41,584 nucleotides of DNA from CAZNHL01 sp964572965 (GTDB lineage: Bacteria; Bacteroidota; Bacteroidia; Cytophagales; UBA9547), in contig CAZNHL010000039.1 of the NCBI GenBank assembly GCA_964572965.1, positions 1 through 41,584 on the forward strand, written 5' to 3'. This document shows positions 35,119 through 41,584 of the stretch, piece after piece. Positions within the stretch are counted from its first letter, which is position 1. Each line of letters opens with the position of its first letter. The translations under genes and the position numbers were made by a program. Below the pieces are notes generated by a model. The model did no database searches and was not told where the DNA came from. It worked only from the letters and a program-made list of their open reading frames with translations.

Positions 35119-36020
35119 TGGGTAAAAAACACTATAGATATTATTTTTCAGGATTTTTATTAGCTTCCATTTGCTTAATGGGAGCTTTTACTTTTTCCGG
35201 AATATCTATAGGGCAAAAGGCGCCTGAATTTTCTGTAAATGGCAAGGATGGTAAAAAATATACTCTTGAGTCTTTCAAAGGAAGGGTTGTTCTGATCGAC
35301 TTTTGGGCCTCCTGGTGTGGCCCATGCCGTGAAATTAATCCAGATTTAGTACAGATTTATAAAGCATTTAAAGACAGGGGGTTTGAAATAATTAGTATTT
35401 CTCTTGATAAAAAGCCGGAAGCCTGGAATGCGGCAATCAAAAAAGATCAGCTGATCTGGCCTGCCCATTCATGTGACTTAAAAGAGTGGGAGAGTCCTGT
35501 TGTTAAAACTTTTCAGGTTGATGCTGTACCTACTTCTTTTCTGATCAATGAAGAAGGAAAGGTGATCGAGATTGATGTAGACCCTTATTATTTACCGAAA
35601 GTTTTGGAAAAGTATTTTGCCAAAACGGTAAAGGTTTACCCTAAAGCGGCTTCTAATCGGCTTTTTTTTACCAATGAGGTGAAGTATGACTTGATCAATG
35701 CAGAAGGAAAATCTGTATTGAAGGGTACTTTTCATGAAGTAAATATTAAAAGTTTGCCAGAGGGTGAATACACTATAAAGTATGGTGATAAGAAGGAAAA
35801 AGTCAGGAAAATAGCCGAAAAGGAATCTGTTGCAATTTCAACACATGCCAGTGTGGAAGATCATTACAATATGGCGAGGTCCTGTAAATATGAAGTGTAT
35901 AACACTCGCGGGTATGTAGTACTTCAGGGTGAAGGAGCACAGATAAGTATGAAGGAATTGCCGTCAGGCGTTTATCATGTGAATATGGAGGGGCACTCAG
36001 AAAAAGTATTCAAAAAATAA
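35118..36020 (+). CDS. TlpA-like thioredoxin with two sorting-tail-like repeats
   Basis: The 300-residue protein has an N-terminal signal anchor (about 8-27), then a TlpA/ResA thioredoxin domain with active site WCGPC (66-70) and cis-Pro (VPTS, P138). Two C-terminal units follow: about 171-231 (KVYPKAASNRLFF, NAEGKSVLKG, LPEGEYTIK) and about 240-299 (YNTRGYVVLQG, LPSGVYHVN). Both resemble shortened Por secretion tails. It probably reduces or oxidises disulfides of exported proteins. It is coupled to the FadL-like gene. Confidence 0.84.
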   Translation: MGKKHYRYYFSGFLLASICLMGAFTFSGISIGQKAPEFSVNGKDGKKYTLESFKGRVVLIDFWASWCGPCREINPDLVQIYKAFKDRGFEIISISLDKKPEAWNAAIKKDQLIWPAHSCDLKEWESPVVKTFQVDAVPTSFLINEEGKVIEIDVDPYYLPKVLEKYFAKTVKVYPKAASNRLFFTNEVKYDLINAEGKSVLKGTFHEVNIKSLPEGEYTIKYGDKKEKVRKIAEKESVAISTHASVEDHYNMARSCKYEVYNTRGYVVLQGEGAQISMKELPSGVYHVNMEGHSEKVFKK

Positions 36021-36101
36021 CCTTTCTATATGACTGTCTGCTTAGTACAACCAGTAAGGTTTAGCAAAAGAAGGTTCAAATAAACAGATAGTCAATTCTC
36101 T

Positions 36102-37478
36102 CTATTTCAATAAGATTAACTTCTGATACTTTTTGTTGTTAAGTGAAGTTCTGATTATCTGCTGCACATCTCTATTGTCAGCATATTTTTTAATAGATCC
36201 TTTTATTACCTCCAGGTCGTCGTTACAAAATTCCGGATCAAAATAACCGAAGCCTTTATATTTGCCATTAGCTACACAAATAACAGCTTTTTCATTGCTG
36301 TTACGGCCAGAATCAATTAATAAGAAACTGTCATGCCTATACATATACTGATTTAATACGCTTTTGGCCCTTTCATTATAACGTTCAGGAGCCTCTTGTC
36401 CTATACAGGCACCATTACATTTTTTGAGTTGATAATGGAAGCAATCGTTGGCAGTATCGTGGAGGCCGCTGAGTTTAAGACATAAATTGTTTTTTTCAAT
36501 TGCTTTACGCAAAAACTCTTTGCCTTCTGTAAGCGTGGTGAATGTTAAAAAAGGTTCTTCGTTTTTGATTGTTTTATCAATCCTGAAGTTGATATAACCT
36601 TTTGGATCATATGATGCAAAAGCACCATAATTAAACACGCTTCTCCGTTGTGACCTATTATAAACAGGTTTGTGTTTTTTGATTTCTGCAGACTCTAAAA
36701 GACATGCGATAACATCACTCCCCGTCAATTCGAAACTAACCTCATGAAGGTTATTGATAATATCTATCCCTTTTTGTGAAGAGTAATTGTTGAGATGCTG
36801 CAGGATTCTGTCTCGTATATTAATGCTCTTGCCTATATATATAATTTCCCCTTTGCTGTTATGCAAATAGTAGACTCCTGTGTCTTCCGGAAGATTGTCG
36901 ATCAGATGTTTATGGGCCTCTGATTTTAACCTTTTAAATGCATCGTTTTTTTCCAGTTCGTGTAGTAACTCATTACTTGTGTTCTGAGATAATAAAAACT
37001 CAAACAGTTTTACCGTTGCCAGTGCATCGCCGGCAGCACGGTGCCTTTGTTCCGGTGGAATAACAATCCCCAATTCAAGGCAGATTTTGCCGAGACTGTA
37101 TGATTGTTTGCCAGGTATGAGTTTACGGCTTAGCTGGACTGTACAAAGCTTTTTACGGTTAAATTCATAGCCAAGGCTTTTAAACTCCTGCCTGATAAAG
37201 TTGTAGTCGAAATTCACATTATGGGCAATAAATATTTTGCCTTCGGTTATTTCAATAACTTTTTTTGCTATTTCATAAAACTTTGGAGCATTTGCTACCA
37301 TCTCATTGCTAATGCCGGTAAGCTTTGCTACATAAGGAGGAATAGGTCTTTCGGGGTTTACAAGAGAAGAGAAGCTGTCGATGATTTGAAAGCCATCGTG
37401 AATATAGACAGCGATTTCAGTAATCCTCTCATATTGTGCGCTACCTCCGGTAGTTTCGATATCAATTATGGCAAACAT
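36102..37478 (-). CDS. DnaQ-like exonuclease fused to a GIY-YIG nuclease domain
   Basis: The 458-residue protein joins a DEDDh 3'-5' exonuclease (D6, E8 in DIETTG; D91; H146; D151) to a GIY-YIG nuclease (G201-V-Y, Y214-I-G, R223) resembling the UvrC/Cho N-terminus. The fusion is a known combination and suggests a role in DNA repair. The late segment (about 340-458) with a CNGACIGQE motif contains cysteines and resembles the linker of Cho-type proteins. It lacks a UvrC endonuclease domain. Confidence 0.9.
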   Translation of the reverse strand: MFAIIDIETTGGSAQYERITEIAVYIHDGFQIIDSFSSLVNPERPIPPYVAKLTGISNEMVANAPKFYEIAKKVIEITEGKIFIAHNVNFDYNFIRQEFKSLGYEFNRKKLCTVQLSRKLIPGKQSYSLGKICLELGIVIPPEQRHRAAGDALATVKLFEFLLSQNTSNELLHELEKNDAFKRLKSEAHKHLIDNLPEDTGVYYLHNSKGEIIYIGKSINIRDRILQHLNNYSSQKGIDIINNLHEVSFELTGSDVIACLLESAEIKKHKPVYNRSQRRSVFNYGAFASYDPKGYINFRIDKTIKNEEPFLTFTTLTEGKEFLRKAIEKNNLCLKLSGLHDTANDCFHYQLKKCNGACIGQEAPERYNERAKSVLNQYMYRHDSFLLIDSGRNSNEKAVICVANGKYKGFGYFDPEFCNDDLEVIKGSIKKYADNRDVQQIIRTSLNNKKYQKLILLK

Positions 37479-37650
37479 CTCTTCTAAAAACCTATATCCG
37501 TAAAATTAGTTTCTTTATGTCTCAAAAACACCTTATTATTTTAAAAGCTTGCTGCTAACTGAAATTTTTATTAGGAATAATTGTATTATATTTATGCAAT
37601 CTGTAATTTAATGGATATAATTAACTTTAAACGATAATTGGTTTTTGGCT

Positions 37651-38148
37651 ATGAAGAAGTTTGTAATAGGATTAGGTATGGTTTTGATGGGTACCGGTGC
37701 GGCATTGGCACAGGATACAAAGAGTAATGACCATAAAAAACATAGTAAACATGATCATGCTGATAAGCATGAAGCAAAATCTCCGGAAGTGAAGGCTGAT
37801 CATTTGACTAAACAAATGGCAAAAGAGTATACCTTGAGCGAGGATCAAACAGCACAAGTAAAATCAATTAATCTTGATTTCTTCCAGAAAAAAGATCATT
37901 TAAAAGAAGAGGGCGGTACAAATAGAAAAAGTGTCCGCGAATTGGAGGATAGCAGGGATTTACGTCTGAAATCTGTATTGACTAGAGATCAGTATAATAT
38001 TTATGCCGATAAAGTAGAAGCAAAAAGAGATGAAGAAGATGCTAAGCATGAAGCTAATGTAAAGGCAAAGAAGGAAGAGAAAAAAGCTGCTAAGTCTCAG
38101 GTAAAAAAATCAGAGGAGAAGTCAAAATCAACTGAAACTACCAAGTAA
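37651..38148 (+). CDS. Exported His/Lys-rich helical protein (CpxP/LTXXQ-like)
   Basis: The 165-residue protein has a signal peptide (MKKFVIGLGMVLMGTGAALA, then Q). A His-rich stretch (DHKKHSKHDHADKHEA, about 27-42) precedes a helical region with YTLSEDQTAQVKSIN and LTRDQYNIYADKV, similar to LTxxQ proteins of the CpxP/Spy type. The Lys/Glu-rich tail is probably coiled. Metal binding or stress chaperoning is likely but unproven. The ATG at 37651 is preferred to a TTG at 37645. A terminator follows. Confidence 0.75.
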   Translation: MKKFVIGLGMVLMGTGAALAQDTKSNDHKKHSKHDHADKHEAKSPEVKADHLTKQMAKEYTLSEDQTAQVKSINLDFFQKKDHLKEEGGTNRKSVRELEDSRDLRLKSVLTRDQYNIYADKVEAKRDEEDAKHEANVKAKKEEKKAAKSQVKKSEEKSKSTETTK

Positions 38149-38162
38149 GAAATAAAGAAATT

Positions 38163-38207
38163 AACAAAAAGGGAGTCTGCTCAATACAGACTCCCTTTTT
38201 GTTTTTC
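38163..38207 (+). terminator. Rho-independent terminator
   Basis: Perfect 17-base arms 38163-38179 and 38187-38203 (core AGGGAGTCTG/CAGACTCCCT) around a 7-base loop, followed by T. The arms have A5 and T5 flanks. Confidence 0.92.
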
Positions 38208-38337
38208 GGGTTAAATGGATCAGATAAGGTACAATGAAACAGATACTCAATTTATACAAAATCAAGCCTGTTTTTGTTATCAGAAAAAGTTTACAGGCAA
38301 GATTTTTGCTATTGAAAAAGTAAAAATAGTTACTTGT

Positions 38338-38880
38338 ATGAAGGTGTTCAAAACAGTACTTTCTCAGCAATCTGTCTTAAGAAACAATAGTGTTTCATTT
38401 GATTATGTCGATAGTTTTAAGGGTGATTTTCAAGATTCAGAAAACGTTGCAGGGCCGACAGAAGTGGGGAAAGCTTTTTTTTCAAGTTCTCCTGTTTGGG
38501 TAGAACAGTTGTTTGCTGCAAGGAATAAAATAGTCGCATTTTTGGGTTTAAAAACATCGGGGTCTTCGTTAGACCGTGAGCAGCAACTGGCGGACTTTAA
38601 ATGTGAACCGGGTGAGAAATTAGGCCTTTTTCAAGTACTTGAAAAAACGGAGAATGAAGTAATATTAGGAGAGGATGATAAACATCTTGATTTCAGAGTG
38701 TCGCTTTTTATTGAAGCCGACGGGGAGGTTCATGGGCAAAAGATTTTGACTATAAGTACCGCTGTAAAGTTTCATAATAGAATGGGTAAAGTATACTTTT
38801 TATTAATCAAACCGTTTCATAGTATCATAGTTCCTGTTATGTTGAAAGGTATTGTCAGAAAGCTTGAGGAGACTCTCTAA
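38338..38880 (+). CDS. DUF2867 family protein
   Basis: The 180-residue protein has the DUF2867 pattern: an early YVDSFKGDF segment, FFSSSPVWVEQLFAARNKIV, LGLFQVLEKTENEVILGEDD and DFRVSLFI. The C-terminus (FLLIKPFHSIIVPVMLKGIV) is hydrophobic. The function is unknown. The ATG at 38338 is preferred because the 41 codons upstream from 38215 do not look like family sequence. Confidence 0.78.
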   Translation: MKVFKTVLSQQSVLRNNSVSFDYVDSFKGDFQDSENVAGPTEVGKAFFSSSPVWVEQLFAARNKIVAFLGLKTSGSSLDREQQLADFKCEPGEKLGLFQVLEKTENEVILGEDDKHLDFRVSLFIEADGEVHGQKILTISTAVKFHNRMGKVYFLLIKPFHSIIVPVMLKGIVRKLEETL

Positions 38881-39086
38881 AAGAGGCTTCGGGTTATTTT
38901 ATTTAATGCAGGGGTTCCGGATAGCCTTCATACAGGAGCTGTTAAGTTAAAAGCTGGGAATGTTCCTGAATATTACGCTCGTCCTGTATTTTATTTATAG
39001 CTTAATCATCTAGATTTGCAGATATACATAGAATGTACTTTGTTTCGGAAAAGGTGCAAACAATACAGGGATAAAAGATAAAACAG

Positions 39087-40211
39087 ATGTCTGAAAAATC
39101 ATCGGCTGCATTTGCAGATACTAAACCGCATTATAATATACTTGACGGATTGCGTGGTGTAGCAGCATTAACAGTTGTATGTTTTCACGTGTTTGAAGCC
39201 TTTGCAACAAGTCATATAGACCAGAGGATAAACCATGGATATCTGGCTGTTGACTTCTTTTTTATACTGTCAGGCTTCGTAATTGCTTATGCTTACGACG
39301 ACCGCTTAAGTACAATGACTATAAAAGAGTTTCTCACACGTAGATTTATCCGTTTGCACCCAATGGTTGTTATCGGTGCTGTTATTGGTGGTCTTATGTT
39401 TTATTTTCAGGGCTGCTCAGTATGGGATGTTTCCAAAGTATCTATAGGTATGTTATTGGTAGCAACTTTGCTCAATGCTTTGCTGATTCCGGCAACACCA
39501 GGTTCTGAAGTCAGAGGCCTTGGAGAAATGTTTCCTTTGAATGGCCCAAGCTGGTCTTTGTTTTACGAATATGTTGGCAATATCTTATATGTGTTCTTTA
39601 TCCATAAACTACCAACCAAAGCACTAGCTGTTTTGGTACTGCTTGCCGGTTTCGGATTAGCAATATTTGCTGTTTTTGGACCTTTGGGAGATATATGTGC
39701 AGGTTTTACTCTCATGAAAGATGATGTCATCGGTGGTTCATTGCGCTTATTGTTTTCATTCTCTGCGGGATTGCTGCTTGCCCGTATATTCAAGCCCACA
39801 CACCTAAAAGGAACTTTTTGGATCTGTAGTTTTGCGGTTGTTGTCTTACTCTCAGTGCCGAGAATAGGAGGCAGTGAAAACCTGTGGATGAATGGTATTT
39901 ATGAAACCCTCTGTTTTGCGGTTCTTTTCCCGGGTATTGTCTGGCTTGGTGCATCCGGAAAAACAACAAACAGAATAACTGCCGGAATCTGTAAGTTGCT
40001 GGGAGATATATCGTACCCCTTGTATATGGTACATTACCCTTTTATTTACTTGTATTACGCCTGGGTAAAAAATGAGGGGCTTACATTTGAACAGTCGTTT
40101 TCCGGTGCAGCAGCGCTTTTTATAGGCTCTGTGCTCTTAGCTTATTTGTGTTTAAAGCTTTATGATGAACCGGTGCGCAAATTTTTAACAAGACGTTTTT
40201 TACACAAATAA
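39087..40211 (+). CDS. Acyltransferase family 3 (membrane O-acyltransferase)
   Basis: The 374-residue protein has about ten membrane segments and the AT3 start NILDGLRGVAALTVVCFHVF, with conserved D20, R23 and H34. GYLAVDFFFILSGFVIAYAY and RRFIRLHPM are further hallmarks. Family members acylate cell-surface glycans or secondary products. The substrate is not predictable and no carbohydrate genes are adjacent. It starts with ATG and converges with the following gene. Confidence 0.92.
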   Translation: MSEKSSAAFADTKPHYNILDGLRGVAALTVVCFHVFEAFATSHIDQRINHGYLAVDFFFILSGFVIAYAYDDRLSTMTIKEFLTRRFIRLHPMVVIGAVIGGLMFYFQGCSVWDVSKVSIGMLLVATLLNALLIPATPGSEVRGLGEMFPLNGPSWSLFYEYVGNILYVFFIHKLPTKALAVLVLLAGFGLAIFAVFGPLGDICAGFTLMKDDVIGGSLRLLFSFSAGLLLARIFKPTHLKGTFWICSFAVVVLLSVPRIGGSENLWMNGIYETLCFAVLFPGIVWLGASGKTTNRITAGICKLLGDISYPLYMVHYPFIYLYYAWVKNEGLTFEQSFSGAAALFIGSVLLAYLCLKLYDEPVRKFLTRRFLHK

Positions 40212-40228
40212 AACAGCTTCGAATTGAG

Positions 40229-40257
40229 TAGTTGACAGACTGCTGTTCCGTCAACTA
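40229..40257. terminator. Hairpin between convergent acyltransferase and oxidoreductase genes
   Basis: TAGTTGAC (40229-40236) and GTCAACTA (40250-40257) form an 8-bp stem with a 13-base loop. It overlaps the minus-strand stop codon; the T-run on the plus strand is weak. Confidence 0.4.
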
Positions 40258-41223
40258 TTTATTTGCTTTCATATCAATTATGACATTTCCCACTTTCTGG
40301 CCAGAGGAAACATATTTAAACGCTTCCTGAATGTCATCAAGTGCATATTTCCTGTCAATAAGAGGTTTGAATTTCTTTTGCTCAATAAGGCTGGTAATAA
40401 ATCTGATACTGGCTTTGGTATCAAAAGGGATTGGGAATTTTACTTTTTTACTCGCACCAAATTTTGTAGCAAGAGCAAGAAAAGGGTTTTGTGCATAGGG
40501 ACCCAGTTCGGATGATATATAGATCCCTCCATCTTTTAGTACAGCTTTGCACTGCCCAAAGGTACTTTTTCCAACTGCATCAAATACAAAATCAAATTTG
40601 TCATTACTATGGAGAAAACTCTCGTTCGTATAGTCGACTACATGGTGAGCCCCCATGTTTTTTACCAGAGTCATATGTTCTGTACGACATGTGGCGGCAA
40701 TATTTAATTCGTAATATCCTGATAGTTGTACCAAGACAGATCCTATACCGCTTGTACCACCATTGATAAGTACTTTTTGACCCGGATATGTTTTGACTTT
40801 ATTTAGGAAATTGATGGCATAGTGTGCAGTTTCAAGAGAAGCGGCAGCTTCTTCATAAGACAAGTTATCAGGAATAACGGAAACTGCTTTATCTGCATTA
40901 ATGGCAAGAAATTCTGCATGAGAATTAAGTCCGAGGTCATTAAAACCAAAGACTCTGTCTCCAACTTTAAACTGAGTTACTTTTTCACCAATTTGTATTA
41001 CTTTGCCGGCGAAGTCGGTACCGGAGATATTTCTCCGTGGTTTTGACAAGCCCGAAGTCAAGCGCATAATCCATGATCCTTCTAATATGGCACAGTCGCT
41101 TCTGTTGACTGTTGATGCATAAACTTCTATCAATAACTCATTTGCATCTGGGACGGGAGCTGGCATTTCCTGTATAAAAAAGTTTTCTGGACTACCGTAT
41201 TTATTATAGTTAGCTGCTTTCAT
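40255..41223 (-). CDS. Quinone oxidoreductase-like MDR protein
   Basis: The 322-residue protein is a medium-chain dehydrogenase/reductase of the quinone-oxidoreductase class. NAD(P) binding is at VLINGGTSGIGSVLVQLS (151-168), preceded by VGDRVFGFN. It lacks the structural zinc cysteines of alcohol dehydrogenases, so reduction of quinones or enones with NADPH is likely. It follows a Crp/Fnr-family gene on the same strand. Confidence 0.9.
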   Translation of the reverse strand: MKAANYNKYGSPENFFIQEMPAPVPDANELLIEVYASTVNRSDCAILEGSWIMRLTSGLSKPRRNISGTDFAGKVIQIGEKVTQFKVGDRVFGFNDLGLNSHAEFLAINADKAVSVIPDNLSYEEAAASLETAHYAINFLNKVKTYPGQKVLINGGTSGIGSVLVQLSGYYELNIAATCRTEHMTLVKNMGAHHVVDYTNESFLHSNDKFDFVFDAVGKSTFGQCKAVLKDGGIYISSELGPYAQNPFLALATKFGASKKVKFPIPFDTKASIRFITSLIEQKKFKPLIDRKYALDDIQEAFKYVSSGQKVGNVIIDMKANK

Positions 41224-41318
41224 CTGCTTAATTAAGTATTGTCCGTGTAAACATACAACAGGAGTACAATGAAATTACTTGACTTTGGTTAAGAATGGGC
41301 AGGGGGGAAGGGCGATTA

Positions 41319-41584
41319 TTAATTATCCTGTTTTTTACTTATCCTTTTTCTGATTCTGCTAAGTGATTCCGGTTTGATTCCCAGATAACTGGCCAGATAG
41401 TATAAAGGTACCCGGTCTATAAGTTCCGGCTTGTTTTTTAAGAGGTCTTCATATCTTTCTTCGGGACTTGTTAACCTGTACATGCTGAGGGTTTCCTGTG
41501 CACTGCATAACTCGTCTTCAGCAGCTGTTTTACATACCGACAGAAATTTAGGATCAACAGTAGTTTCGTCGGCAGCAATTGGTC
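41319..41584 (-). CDS. Crp/Fnr-family transcription regulator, C-terminal part (5' end outside window)
   Basis: The reading frame enters from the right edge and ends at TAA (41319), giving 87 residues plus stop. RLTSPEERYEDLL and VPLYYLASYLGIKPESLSRI are the conserved C-terminal helix-turn-helix of Bacteroidota Crp/Fnr proteins. The sensor domain is outside the window. It may regulate the neighbouring oxidoreductase 95 bases downstream, but this is only inference from position. Confidence 0.88.
   Translation of the reverse strand, partial: PIAADETTVDPKFLSVCKTAAEDELCSAQETLSMYRLTSPEERYEDLLKNKPELIDRVPLYYLASYLGIKPESLSRIRKRISKKQDN

Noticed and set aside
36032..36093. GACTGTCTG/CAGATAGTC inverted repeat between the TlpA and nuclease genes
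   Set aside because: The arms are short, contain a G-T pair and are separated by a long loop; too weak to call a terminator.
37645..37650. TTG start of the His-rich protein
   Set aside because: The ATG two codons later begins a normal signal peptide.
38215..38337. N-terminal extension of the DUF2867 protein
   Set aside because: The extra 41 residues do not look like family sequence; the ATG at 38338 fits better.

Overview
The window looks like a chromosomal segment of a Bacteroidota bacterium, probably a Sphingobacteriia relative (Sphingobacteriaceae-like). The pointers are: a type IX secretion (Por) sorting tail on a secreted protein, a ftsX-DUF3098-uppP-truB-ribF operon of the kind seen in this phylum, several exact matches to the Bacteroidota -7 promoter element TAnnTTTG close to start codons, almost no Shine-Dalgarno sequences, and many exported or outer-membrane proteins. 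Nothing marks it as plasmid, phage or integrated island. No rRNA, tRNA, CRISPR array or transposase gene was seen.

Layout. Positions 1-5150 hold metabolic and RNA-modification genes: the 3' end of fmt, folA, a Nudix hydrolase, a glycosyltransferase, dapD, an RluA-type pseudouridine synthase and panB. Positions 5370-11290 are more accessory: a membrane-anchored unknown, a WG-like exported protein, a DUF2071 gene with a small membrane protein, rlmF, an LprI-like protein, and a HigBA-type toxin-antitoxin pair followed by a membrane protein. Positions 11336-17250 carry surface functions: a very large M1 peptidase, a 39-residue lipoprotein, an unknown protein with an R-x4-H motif, and a BamA-like outer-membrane protein. 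Positions 17350-23540 hold an SDR epimerase, an iron-sulfur APS reductase, an orphan CoA-transferase A subunit and the ftsX-to-ribF operon. Positions 23540-24006 hold a REP-like palindromic element. Then come type II NADH dehydrogenase, a T9SS cargo protein, a DEAD-box helicase, floA-nfeD and proS (to 32530). The right end (32659-41584) has a Gly/Tyr-rich exported protein, a FadL-like porin coupled to an unusual TlpA-like thioredoxin, a DnaQ/GIY-YIG nuclease, a His-rich helical protein, DUF2867, an acyltransferase, a quinone-oxidoreductase-like gene and the 3' end of a Crp/Fnr regulator.

The sequence is a draft: three 10-N runs interrupt three genes. In each case the reading frame is broken with ten Ns but becomes continuous if the Ns are removed (once by direct joining, twice by merging a 4- or 6-base overlap between the flanks). 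All three genes are therefore probably intact, and they are annotated here as single genes.

The observations most worth following are the TlpA-like protein with two sorting-tail-like repeats coupled to a FadL-like porin, the third gene of the toxin-antitoxin operon, the HEPN-like R-x4-H protein, the REP-like element, and a group of long intergenic hairpins built from short repeated words. No single clearly new multi-gene system was proven.
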